Shown here: piece after piece, positions 23,658 to 31,066 of the stretch | How positions within the stretch are numbered: the stretch's first letter is position 1 | How the letters are laid out: every line of letters starts with the position of its first letter | NCBI GenBank assembly: GCA_964556565.1 | Contig: CAZKWF010000007.1 | Coordinates: forward strand, 1-49,222 | DNA length: 49,222 nucleotides | Reading direction: 5' to 3' | From: SOJZ01 sp964556565 | GTDB taxonomy: Archaea > Thermoproteota > Bathyarchaeia > Bathyarchaeales > Bathyarchaeaceae | The notes under the pieces: generated by a model | The model's database searches: none | Seen by the model: the letters and a program-made list of their open reading frames with translations, nothing else | Told to the model about the DNA's origin: nothing | Program-made: the position numbers and the translations under genes

Positions 23658-24014
23658 TTGAGTAGAAAAGAAACCTCTTTAATTGTTGTCACTACCCCAA
23701 CATTGTCTGGTTACGAGATTACGAAAGTTTTAGGTACAGTTCACGGAATGACCGTGAGAACAAGGGGTGTTGGAGGAAAAATCATAGCTGGAATAGAAGG
23801 CGTTTTCGGCGGCGAAGTAACCTCGTACACTTCAGAGTGCGAAAAAGCGCGAAAAGAGTCTCTAAAAAGATTAATCGACAACGCTACCAGAATGGGCGCC
23901 AACGCAATTATCGGAGCAGACTTTGAAACAAGCGATATCCTACAGGGTTCGGCAACGGTATTCGCTGCATGGGGAACCGCGGTGATAGTTAAACCTGCAA
24001 AGAAAACAGAGTAA
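23658..24014 (+). CDS. YbjQ/UPF0145 family protein
   Basis: 118 residues of the heavy-metal-binding-domain (YbjQ) family: IVVTTPTLSGYEITKVLGTV, RGVGGKIIAGIEGVFGGEVTSY, the charged helix ECEKARKESLKRLIDNATRMGANAIIGADFETSD and a final strand TAVIVKP. It is the usual length for the family. The start is TTG 23658, with CAGGGATGA upstream; no ATG is available in frame before the first strand. Members form pentameric or decameric rings, and their biochemical role is not settled despite the name. It is transcribed convergently with the deacetylase-family gene. Confidence 0.88.
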   Translation: MSRKETSLIVVTTPTLSGYEITKVLGTVHGMTVRTRGVGGKIIAGIEGVFGGEVTSYTSECEKARKESLKRLIDNATRMGANAIIGADFETSDILQGSATVFAAWGTAVIVKPAKKTE

Positions 24015-24040
24015 ACCCTCAATTCATCCGTTTCATTCAG

Positions 24041-25126
24041 TTATCGCTTGAAGCATGTCCAATATTTCCGTAGAATCCGCTTCAGGTCTGCAAGCGTGTT
24101 TTTAACGGTTCCTCGGACTAGGTCGGATTCAAGTGGCGGAGTGTATGGATCGCTTACACTGATAGTCTCTAAGCCGACTACTCCTGCGGTGAGAGCGAAC
24201 CAACATTGTGGCAGAACCGTTGGGTTGTATCCGCTGCCTGGCATCAGGACTAGTTTGTTTTGGCACACCTTTTCTGCTACATGGGCTATGGTCTGGGATA
24301 GTTTGAAGAAACCGTTCACCGTGAGTCTAAGGCTTCCAAGTGTGTCGGCGAAATGAGGGTCGCTTCCTCCGTTAGCTACGATAAGGTCAGGCTTAAACTC
24401 TTGTGCAAGAGGAACAAAAATCTCTTTCAACGCGTAGAGATATGTTTGGTCACCTGTTCCCGGCGGCAGAGGCACATTGACGTTGTATCCCTCACCTTCG
24501 TCCTTTCCGATTTGCTCGACGAATCCGGTGCCTGGGTAGATAGTTCTCGGATCCTGATGTAACGAAATGTAAAGAACGCTTGAATCTGAATAGTAGATAT
24601 CACTGGTTCCGTTTCCGAAGTGCACGTCGTAATCTATGATTAATGCGCGGTTAAGCCCATACTTTTTGCGGAGATGTTTCACGAGCACAGCTATGTCGTT
24701 GAACAAGCAGAAGCCTCCGCCATAGTTTCTCCCCGCGTGGTGATAGCCACAACCTAATGCCACCGCTCGTCCAACTCTTCCTTCATAAACCGCTTTCCCC
24801 GCCTCTAAGGCCCCGCCTATTATCAGTCGAGCAGCTTCAAGTATCTGTGGAGAGACAGGCGTTTCCATGTCATATTGTTTGCTTTTTCTCGCCAAACGGA
24901 AGATCAGATCTACATAGTCTTTATCGTGAACTTTGAGCAAGTCTTGTTTAGTGACAGGCTTGGGTTCTAGCATGGTCACGTTAGGCAAGCGAAACAGTCC
25001 TTGCTCTTCAAAAAGACGCATGGTGTTGACAAATCGATCGCCTCTAAAAGGGTGGCTTGGTCCTAAATCATACTGGCAATATTTTTCATGATAGGCTATA
25101 CCCACCTTCAAACGACTCCTCTCCAA
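24041..25126 (-). CDS. Histone deacetylase / acetylpolyamine amidohydrolase family protein
   Basis: 361 residues with the arginase/deacetylase fold. The tandem active-site histidines are in ALGCGYHHAGRNYGG, the zinc ligands in IDYDVHFGNGTSD (Asp and first His kept; the second His of the usual V-H-H-G-N-G is Phe) and ANGGSDPHFADTLGSL, and the transition-state tyrosine in PGSGYNPTV. Members remove acetyl groups from protein lysines, polyamines or acetoin-related substrates; archaeal ones are often called AcuC-like. Which substrate is used here cannot be told. No acetyltransferase lies nearby. The Phe substitution is next to the zinc ligand and may alter substrate choice. Confidence 0.87.
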   Translation of the reverse strand: MERSRLKVGIAYHEKYCQYDLGPSHPFRGDRFVNTMRLFEEQGLFRLPNVTMLEPKPVTKQDLLKVHDKDYVDLIFRLARKSKQYDMETPVSPQILEAARLIIGGALEAGKAVYEGRVGRAVALGCGYHHAGRNYGGGFCLFNDIAVLVKHLRKKYGLNRALIIDYDVHFGNGTSDIYYSDSSVLYISLHQDPRTIYPGTGFVEQIGKDEGEGYNVNVPLPPGTGDQTYLYALKEIFVPLAQEFKPDLIVANGGSDPHFADTLGSLRLTVNGFFKLSQTIAHVAEKVCQNKLVLMPGSGYNPTVLPQCWFALTAGVVGLETISVSDPYTPPLESDLVRGTVKNTLADLKRILRKYWTCFKR

Positions 25127-25289
25127 ACTCGTTGATCAAAAATGTTCACGTAGAGCACTCTTGCTCAGCAAAAGCTTATAAGTTCATAAAGCTTGAGCGT
25201 TCGTTCTCACGATAAAAGCTAAAGAGAACTGCAAAAAGCTGCGCTGGTGCGAATCGAAACAAAAAAAGGAAGAAATTCATGGAAGGCTT

Positions 25290-26210
25290 TTAGTACTCTT
25301 CTTCTGCCTCTTGTTCTTCAGCTGTCGCTTCCTCTTCTTCGTCTTGAAACGAAGAGGTATCCTCTGCCTCTGCTTCAACTTCCACTTCAGTTTCTCCTTC
25401 GATTGGAGTCTCCTCTACAACTGCTTCGGTGGCAGCTTCTGGGGAAACTTCAGTTTCTTCAGCAACTTCCTCGGATGATGAGGACTGCTCTTCTGTTGGT
25501 GTTTCTTCTACTGGTGTTTCATGTGCGTTCTCTTTGAATCCTTCGAATCCTTCATTAGGTGTTTCTTCAGTTAATGTCTCTTCTGTAGGTGCTTCCTCCA
25601 CAAGTGCTTCTTCATTAGGTGTTTCTTCTGCTTGCACTTCCATTGGTTGCTCGATTTCCATTTCTTCAGAAATGTCTTCAGCTTCTACTTCCACTTGCGC
25701 TTCAACTGGTGCTTCGATCGGCACTTCTGTAGGTATTTCAGGTGCTTCTTCAATAACCTCTTCTGCGGACGGTGCTTCTACGATTTCTCCTGGTGCGAGT
25801 GGAAGTGTGAGTTCCATTTTTTCCGGCATGAGATTAGCGACAACCTCTTTTATGACCTCTAATTCTTGCTTGGTGGCTTCGAGTCCTTGAGTGAAGGCAT
25901 TGCTCTCACGCGTGTGTAGTTCCTCATCGATTTCTCCAGCGGCGTAAAGTATCTCTGCGTTTGCGAGAAACATCTCTAACGTGTTGACCTGTTGTTCAAG
26001 TTCAGTGATTTTGGAGGTCATCTTTTCAGCCAAGGCTTTCCGATGAGTCTCAATCTCTGTGATGGTGTCCGTGAGCCCCTTGTTGAAGGAGTCGTATGTA
26101 GACTGCGAGATTTTGCCTGTACCGAACAGATCGTCGAGGGCCTGTTTCTTTTTCTTCGCTAATTCCAAATCCTTGCTTATTTTCTCAAAGGAATACTCCC
26201 ATGAAATCAA
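25290..26210 (-). CDS. CdvA-like coiled-coil protein with long acidic tail
   Basis: 306 residues. The first 135 are helical: ISWEYSFEKISKDLELAKKK, ALDDLFGTGKISQSTYDSFN and KITELEQQVNTLEMFLANAEIL, a pattern I associate with proteins labelled CdvA-like in Thaumarchaeota/Bathyarchaeia relatives, where CdvA recruits ESCRT-III-like division proteins. The rest is an extremely acidic, low-complexity tail of repeated E-E-x-P-x-E units (ETPNEEALVEEAPTEETL; VEETPTEEQ) ending EEQEAEEEY. No PRC-barrel typical of true CdvA is evident, and no cdvB or cdvC is nearby, so the division role is tentative. The start is TTG 26210 with AGGGTG upstream. The tail repeats are visible at the DNA level too. Confidence 0.65.
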   Translation of the reverse strand: MISWEYSFEKISKDLELAKKKKQALDDLFGTGKISQSTYDSFNKGLTDTITEIETHRKALAEKMTSKITELEQQVNTLEMFLANAEILYAAGEIDEELHTRESNAFTQGLEATKQELEVIKEVVANLMPEKMELTLPLAPGEIVEAPSAEEVIEEAPEIPTEVPIEAPVEAQVEVEAEDISEEMEIEQPMEVQAEETPNEEALVEEAPTEETLTEETPNEGFEGFKENAHETPVEETPTEEQSSSSEEVAEETEVSPEAATEAVVEETPIEGETEVEVEAEAEDTSSFQDEEEEATAEEQEAEEEY

Positions 26211-26421
26211 ATTTGTACACCCTGCCGAATGCTAGCATAAAAGAACGAAATAACTTTTATTAACATGCAGATATAGCGCTAACTGTCAAAAACAGCCTAT
26301 TTCTCGTTTTTCTTCACAAAATAGTTTTAAATGCACACGGATTAGCAACGCAAATATAGCCTTAATCATTGACACGTGAAACTCTCTCGCGCGCGCAAAA
26401 AACGCAAAACTCGACATAAGC

Positions 26422-26679
26422 CTATTGCAAATTCGGAATTAGCTTCTCAACCTTCTCCTTAATGCGCACCCATTCATCTTTATTGTGAATGACAAATTTC
26501 TGTCTTCTTTTCCATTGATCGGCCTTTTTATTCCACAAATACACTCCTATTTGTTTTTTTCCAAAAGCTTCCATGAGAACTGCGGCACACCACCATTTCT
26601 CTGTCTTATACAAGTTTAAGCCTTCAATTACCTTTAAGGTTTCAGAGACGGGAAATTTCTCTTCTGACAAACGTTTCAC
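26422..26679 (-). CDS. Small conserved-looking protein, unknown
   Basis: 85 residues from GTG 26679. Basic and mixed alpha/beta in character: SEEKFPVSETLKVIEGLNLY, KTEKWWCAAVLMEAFGKKQI, GVYLWNKKADQWKRRQKF and a C-terminal helix VRIKEKVEKLIPNL. The WWCA and VYLWNKK segments suggest a compact folded domain. No metal-binding motif or TM helix. I do not recognise a family. It stands alone between intergenic regions of about 210 and 160 nt. Confidence 0.65.
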   Translation of the reverse strand: MKRLSEEKFPVSETLKVIEGLNLYKTEKWWCAAVLMEAFGKKQIGVYLWNKKADQWKRRQKFVIHNKDEWVRIKEKVEKLIPNLQ

Positions 26680-26853
26680 CGGGTAACAAATATGTCCTAA
26701 GAATATTAATATTTTCTAGTCAGTGTGAGGCCAACACCAGTCTTCGCGTGCGCATGAAATGGTTTTCAAGGCATTGTTTGGATTAGTGTTGCAAGCAAAC
26801 GTTTTAAGATGGCACGGATTAGTTAAGCTCGTTTGATGGGCCGGGACTGCTGT

Positions 26854-26971
26854 GCCGGGATAATGATAGGCGTGTAGTCTTGCATCCCGTGGGCAGAGTG
26901 GATAATGCGCGGGCCTTGAGAGCCCGTGGACCTGTTGGTCCGCATGGGTTCGAATCCCATTCCCGGCGCCA
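26854..26971 (+). tRNA. tRNA-Ser(TGA) with ~29-30-nt insertion after the acceptor strand
   Basis: Acceptor GCCGGGA (26854-26860) pairs with TCCCGGC (26961-26967), discriminator G, encoded CCA 26969-26971. The anticodon arm is CGGGC-CTTGAGA-GCCCG with anticodon TGA at 26917-26919, the long variable arm is GGACC-TGTT-GGTCC as expected for Ser, and the T arm is ATGGG-TTCGAAT-CCCAT. The D stem is GCA (26893-26895) with TGC, containing AGTGG. Between acceptor and D stem there are about 30 nt too many (26862-26891), in which ATCCCG (26884-26889) can pair with CGGGAT of the acceptor copy. A second GCCGGGA lies at 26840-26846. A T7 run at 26985-26991 is a likely terminator. Confidence 0.82.
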
Positions 26972-27068
26972 ACAACACAACTATTTTTTTACATCCATTG
27001 CATGCATGCAAAGGATTTTTAATACAACCGCGAAGTGCTTTCGTGCTGTTAGTCTCACTAAGAAGGCG

Positions 27069-27707
27069 TCACCTCTTCTTCGATTTCAGCAGTTCAAGGA
27101 CTGCAGCTTTTGCTCCGAACTCTGCTGTTCGCTTATCATCAGCGCTTCCTATTATGATCACATCATTTTCTTTTGGCTTCAGTTTGAATATGAGCATATC
27201 GTGAATCGACTTCATATTTTGGAAAACATCCTTGCTTATACCCGGCATGGCTAACCTGTTGTGACTGAACACCAGTGTTGTAGCTCCAGAAGCTCCAGCC
27301 TTAATCGCTGCGTCACGTTGTTCCAAGCCATACGTTACCACGTCAGCCTCGTCTCTGATTAGAACTGCCACGTTAAACGATCCAACTGTCAGAGAGCTTT
27401 TTGGAACCTCCGTCTCCCTGCCAATCTTAGACTTCAGAACAGAAAGCAGTTTTCTGCCAGATTCCGAGAGAACAATGCCAGACCTTGAAACCTCAATTAT
27501 CCCTTCGTTTCTAAGATGCTTCACCAACGTACGTGTTGCACCTTCACCTAGCCCCAACGTTTTTGAAAGTTTTATTCGGCCAACAGCTTCTTCGACGCTT
27601 ATGGTCTCCAAGGCTTTGATTATATGAACTTGTGTAAAAGTGGGTATCCGTCCGGGCGCCAACTTTTCCGCAATTTTTTCTATAACCTTTAGAGATTCCA
27701 TTTTCAT
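27069..27707 (-). CDS. DUF4443-type protein with N-terminal helix-turn-helix
   Basis: About 212 residues. Residues 10-95 form a winged helix (FTQVHIIKALETISVEEAVG; LGLGEGATRTLVKHLRNEGI; VLSESGRKLLSVLKSKI). The C-terminal half is an alpha/beta ligand-binding-like domain (SFNVAVLIRDEADVVTYGLE; DAAIKAGASGATTLVFSHNR; DVIIIGSADDKRTAEFGAKA). This matches the DUF4443 arrangement found in TACK archaea; a ligand-responsive transcription factor is inferred. ATG 27707 is preferred over TTG 27716, with TATATTTAAG-like promoter sequence about 30 nt upstream. It is divergent from the ECF-S gene across only 72 nt, so it may control that uptake pair. Confidence 0.78.
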   Translation of the reverse strand: MKMESLKVIEKIAEKLAPGRIPTFTQVHIIKALETISVEEAVGRIKLSKTLGLGEGATRTLVKHLRNEGIIEVSRSGIVLSESGRKLLSVLKSKIGRETEVPKSSLTVGSFNVAVLIRDEADVVTYGLEQRDAAIKAGASGATTLVFSHNRLAMPGISKDVFQNMKSIHDMLIFKLKPKENDVIIIGSADDKRTAEFGAKAAVLELLKSKKR

Positions 27708-27779
27708 CGTTCTCAATTATGTCTGTTTTCGTCTTAAATATTATAACAACAGTTAAATACATGGATAGATAATCCAACC

Positions 27780-28316
27780 ATGTCACAAATGAACGTTCAT
27801 AGAATTTCCCTCATCGCAATGCTTGTATCTCTCAGCGTAGCAACAAACTATGCTTTGATAGGCGTGCCAAACGTGAAGATGATGGATTTCATAGTTTTCA
27901 TTGGAGGATTTTGTCTTGGACCCCTTGCTGGAGCTTTAATAGGCATCTTCACATGGGCAGTTTACGGGACACTAAATCCATTTGGCTTTATACCGCAAAT
28001 TTGGCTTGCAACCATGTTTTCAGAGGCAATTTATGGATTTATCGGTGGACTTTTAGGAAAGAACCGTGTCTCAAATAACTTCGATAACCAACGTTTCAGA
28101 CTAAGTATTTTCCTCGGGGTCACAGGATTTATTCTAACCTTATTTTATGATTTAATCACAAACGTGGTCTACGCATCAACATTCAGCCTACCAATCATAG
28201 TTACAGTGGCTCTTGGTGCTCCATTTACAATTTTGCATGAACTCAGTAACGCTACAATCTTCGCTATAGGTTCATTTCCAATCATTAAGGCAGTTGGAAA
28301 AATTATGAAGAGGTGA
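27780..28316 (+). CDS. ECF-type transporter substrate-binding (S) component
   Basis: 178 residues with about five or six membrane helices. The N-terminus IALIAMLVSLSVATNYALIG-type helix (here HRISLIAMLVSLSVATNY), then MMDFIVFIGGFCLGPLAGAL with the G-P-x-x-G-A motif, and GIFTWAVYGTLNPFGFIPQIW are typical of ECF S-components for vitamins. It is directly followed by a DUF4430 gene four bases downstream. S-components need a shared T component and two ATPases, which are not in this window. DUF4430 is transcobalamin-like, so cobalamin or a related corrinoid is the likely substrate (inference). The promoter region is shared with the divergent DUF4443 regulator. Confidence 0.82.
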   Translation: MSQMNVHRISLIAMLVSLSVATNYALIGVPNVKMMDFIVFIGGFCLGPLAGALIGIFTWAVYGTLNPFGFIPQIWLATMFSEAIYGFIGGLLGKNRVSNNFDNQRFRLSIFLGVTGFILTLFYDLITNVVYASTFSLPIIVTVALGAPFTILHELSNATIFAIGSFPIIKAVGKIMKR

Positions 28317-28320
28317 GAAG

Positions 28321-28788
28321 TTGACGGCATTATTGAAAAATAAATGGATGTTAGCTACAATGGTCGTTATTTGCTTGGCAATAGTTGCTTTTTCAGCGTT
28401 TGGATACTACTATTATCAATACGCCGATCTGGTAGACAGAATTGGTGGAGCACCTGGCTCCATCAATCTGAGTGTTGACTACGCTAATGGAACACGGCAA
28501 TGGTTTAATGAAACAATTGGAGCAACGCTATACGATGCTATGACACAGGCAGGATGGAATGTTGAAGCCACTTCCTTCGGCGTTATGGGATTATATGTAA
28601 CCTCAATTAATGGCGTAGAAGAATCGGCGGAGGATTTAGAATATTGGAGCTGGTGGACATGGACAGAATACGGATGGTCGCATGGAGGCTCCGCATGTGA
28701 TAAATACATTGTAAGTGCCAGCGAATCCATCATCTGGTATTATTCATATTGTGACCCGACAACATGGGAGATGACCGCTCCACCTTGA
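28321..28788 (+). CDS. DUF4430 (transcobalamin-like) membrane-anchored protein
   Basis: 155 residues. An N-terminal signal anchor (MLATMVVICLAIVAFSAFGYYYY) is followed by an extracytoplasmic domain with INLSVDYANGTRQWF, the diagnostic TLYDAMTQAGWNVEA segment of DUF4430, VTSINGVEES and the aromatic stretch YWSWWTWTEYGWSHGGSAC with ESIIWYYSYCDP. Two cysteines (in SACDKY and SYCDP) could form a disulfide. DUF4430 domains occur in cobalamin-binding proteins, so with the S-component four bases upstream this looks like a surface binding/delivery subunit of a corrinoid uptake unit. Start TTG 28321, with GAGGTGAGA upstream. Confidence 0.8.
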   Translation: MTALLKNKWMLATMVVICLAIVAFSAFGYYYYQYADLVDRIGGAPGSINLSVDYANGTRQWFNETIGATLYDAMTQAGWNVEATSFGVMGLYVTSINGVEESAEDLEYWSWWTWTEYGWSHGGSACDKYIVSASESIIWYYSYCDPTTWEMTAPP

Positions 28789-28912
28789 CATCCCACTAGA
28801 AAAACGTCTGATATGCCATTGTCTCCCACGTTAAAAATTCAATGGTGTTCAGAGAAACTCTATTAACCTTTTGAGATGAAATGATTGTCGTTTACTACGG
28901 GTTAAGGACCCT

Positions 28913-29359
28913 GTGATCGATATGCCAATGAGAAGACGATTCGAGTTTTTGGAACACACTGCTGACGCTTATGTGGCTGCTTATGGTAGAACCCTAAGAG
29001 AAGCTTTTGAAAACGCGGCGTTAGCCACATTTGAAGTTATGACAGATGTCGAGAAGGTTGAACCAAAAGTCGAAGACGATGTGGAAGTAGAGGCACACGA
29101 TGAACACGCCCTCCTCTATAACTGGTTGGAAAAACTCTTAGTCAAGTTTGATTTGACCGACAACCTGTACTCCCGCTTCAAGGTTTTCAGCATAGAAGAA
29201 ACATCTAGCGGTTTGAAGCTGAAGGCAAAAATTTGGGGAGAACCTCTTAACCTCGCGAAGCATCCACGAAAGGTTGGAGTGAAGGCTGTAACTTACCATC
29301 GAATGGAAATCCTGAAAAAGCCGAAATCGGTAGTCGTGAAGTTCATTCTGGACATCTAG
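28913..29359 (+). CDS. Archaease
   Basis: 148 residues, the normal size. The family signature is FEFLEHTADAYVAAYG near the start, with ALATFEVMTDVEKVEP, LLYNWLEKLLVKFDL, the acidic and PRKVGVKAVTYHRMEI segments, and the C-terminal FILDI whose Asp binds calcium. Archaease activates the RNA ligase RtcB by helping transfer GMP to its catalytic histidine and so supports tRNA splicing. RtcB is encoded at 33432-34916 in the same window, though not adjacent. GTG 28913 and internal ATGs at 28922 and 28928 are possible starts; the domain begins at RRRFEF in all cases. Confidence 0.92.
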   Translation: MIDMPMRRRFEFLEHTADAYVAAYGRTLREAFENAALATFEVMTDVEKVEPKVEDDVEVEAHDEHALLYNWLEKLLVKFDLTDNLYSRFKVFSIEETSSGLKLKAKIWGEPLNLAKHPRKVGVKAVTYHRMEILKKPKSVVVKFILDI

Positions 29360-29365
29360 AATTTC

Positions 29366-29845
29366 TTAGCGGATCAAGAATGTAATTTCTTCTAGAAGCG
29401 TTTCTGGGACGATGTTTCTTTTACCTATTTTCCTGAACGTGACAAATCCGAGAGTTTTCAATACCTGCAAGTCTTGATAGACGTTCTTCACGTTTCTGCG
29501 AGTCTTCCGCGCCAAATCGTTTATAGACTCTGTCTGTAGACTGGCCAAACTGTAGAGCAGCTCCAGTCGTTTAGGGGTTAGAAGTGGCATCTCAGTTGGG
29601 CTTAATTCTCGCAGTTCCTCAAGCACGTAGTCAAGGTTGCCATCCTCCATATAGCCGCGATAGGCATCGACAAGTCCAGCCCACTCAAAATACGTGTCAA
29701 CCAAACGTTTGTCAGTCTTGTCTAGAAAGAGTTCTTCAAACTCGTCGAACGTTGTGTCATACTCTATCTCAAAATTCTTGATTTTTTCACGTATCTCTTG
29801 GAGTGTCAACCTTCGAGCAACTCTGATCAACATTTCTTTTTTCAT
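29366..29845 (-). CDS. Helix-turn-helix protein (HVxxLA-type regulator)
   Basis: 159 residues if begun at ATG 29845 (MKKEMLIRVARRLTLQEI); a longer frame to 29953 adds 36 unconvincing residues. The N-terminal half is acidic and helical (EIREKIKNFEIEYDTTFDEF; DTYFEWAGLVDAYRGYMEDG). The C-terminal half is a winged helix: PLLTPKRLELLYSLASLQTE, then SINDLARKTRRNVKNVYQDL and QVLKTLGFVTFRKIGKRNI. Such proteins are often antitoxin-like or local regulators. A TATA-like TTTTATAAAC lies only about 20 nt before the second methionine, so leaderless translation from MLIRVARR is possible. It is convergent with archaease, 6 nt apart. Confidence 0.72.
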   Translation of the reverse strand: MKKEMLIRVARRLTLQEIREKIKNFEIEYDTTFDEFEELFLDKTDKRLVDTYFEWAGLVDAYRGYMEDGNLDYVLEELRELSPTEMPLLTPKRLELLYSLASLQTESINDLARKTRRNVKNVYQDLQVLKTLGFVTFRKIGKRNIVPETLLEEITFLIR

Positions 29846-29974
29846 CGCCTTCAGTTTATAAAAAACGAAAGTTAAAACTTCTTTGGTTCCAACACCATAG
29901 ATTGATGTAACTAGTACAGCCATAGTGTTCAAGCTGGAAACATTAATAACCAAATTGCCTTTTGCTTATCCAAG

Positions 29975-30901
29975 GTGAAAACTGTGTACAGCAAGAAACT
30001 CAACGATTTCATATACATGATTGACCTAAAACCCGCGGGCATCGAGAACCTGATCTCTTCTTACGTTTTAAAAGCAGGCAGAGTGGCAATCATCGAAAGC
30101 GGGCCTCTAACATCAGTGGAAAATTTACTGGCGGGTCTAAAAGAAATAGGAATAGAAAACGAGCAAGTAGATTACCTAGCGGTCTCGCATGTTCATGCTG
30201 ATCACGCTGGCGGTGCAGGAGCACTTTTGCACCATCTACCTAACGCAAAACTGCTAGTTCACCCTCGAGGCGCCCCACATTTAGTGAATCCCGAAAAATT
30301 ATGGGCACAAACTAAGCAGGCTCTAGGCAGAATAGCGGAAATGTATGGTGAAGTTCAACCCGTTCCAAAGGAGCGAATAATCACTGTAACAGATGAGATG
30401 ACAGTTGACTTGGGTGAAAGCATCGAACTAAAGGTTCTGGAGACGCCAGGACATGCTTCACATGCATTGAGTTTCTACGAAAATACTGCGAGAGGAATTT
30501 TCACTGGTGATACGGCTGGAATCTACCTGAACAAATTCGACGTAGTTATGCCTACTACTCCTCCACCCTTCAATCTCGAAAAGACTCTGACTTCACTCAG
30601 TCGACTGGTCGAAATAGCACCCAAAAAACTGTATTATTCGCATTTTGGTCCCGCAGGTGATGCCATTGAGAAACTGAAAGCTTATGTGGTTCAACTGAAA
30701 TTGTGGGGCGAGACAGTCTTTGATGGGATGAAAGATAATGAAGATTTTGTGACTATCCATAGAAAAATTTTGGAAAATGATGTTTCGATGAGGCAAGTAA
30801 CTGATTTTATTGATAGTCACGTGGTGCTTAGAGAGATCAGAAAGTGGGACGTTCAGGGCTTCATTGAATACTTTAAGAAATATTTTTTTGAGAATCTATA
30901 G
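29975..30901 (+). CDS. Metallo-beta-lactamase fold hydrolase
   Basis: 308 residues. The metal site is complete: SHVHADHAGG (HxHxDH) near residue 73, then ETPGHASHALSFY, and IFTGDTAGI with the bridging Asp, ending with the His in YYSHFGP. N-terminal strands ENLISSYVLKAGRVAIIESG are typical of the glyoxalase II-like branch. A C-terminal helical extension (about 240-308) is longer than in minimal enzymes. The substrate is unknown (thioester or ester hydrolysis is common). Start GTG 29975; it is divergent from the HTH gene. Confidence 0.88.
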   Translation: MKTVYSKKLNDFIYMIDLKPAGIENLISSYVLKAGRVAIIESGPLTSVENLLAGLKEIGIENEQVDYLAVSHVHADHAGGAGALLHHLPNAKLLVHPRGAPHLVNPEKLWAQTKQALGRIAEMYGEVQPVPKERIITVTDEMTVDLGESIELKVLETPGHASHALSFYENTARGIFTGDTAGIYLNKFDVVMPTTPPPFNLEKTLTSLSRLVEIAPKKLYYSHFGPAGDAIEKLKAYVVQLKLWGETVFDGMKDNEDFVTIHRKILENDVSMRQVTDFIDSHVVLREIRKWDVQGFIEYFKKYFFENL

Positions 30902-31066
30902 ATTCTGTTGGTGGTTTAAGTTTCGTTTTGGTTTCTACAAGTTGTAAAGGCTATGTCTAGGCTGCGAATATGTAAATTTCCAACATGAATTACGAAAAAG
31001 CCAATCTGGCACATTCTTACTAGATTTGCATAGCACACATTGTTCAGTCTTGACAACGCGTCGCAA

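Noticed and set aside
25380..25790. Possible CRISPR-like or tandem repeat array
   Set aside because: The repeats are in-frame Glu/Pro codon repeats of irregular length without spacers of constant size.
25429..25890. Ser-rich plus-strand frame opposite the acidic protein
   Set aside because: Ser/Thr/Ala low complexity is the antisense of the Glu/Pro repeat codons.
26840..26971. Canonical bulge-helix-bulge splice sites for the tRNA-Ser insertion
   Set aside because: A TGCC/GGCA helix with a GTG bulge can be drawn, but the matching cut would leave five extra bases before the D stem, so no exact splice sites are claimed.
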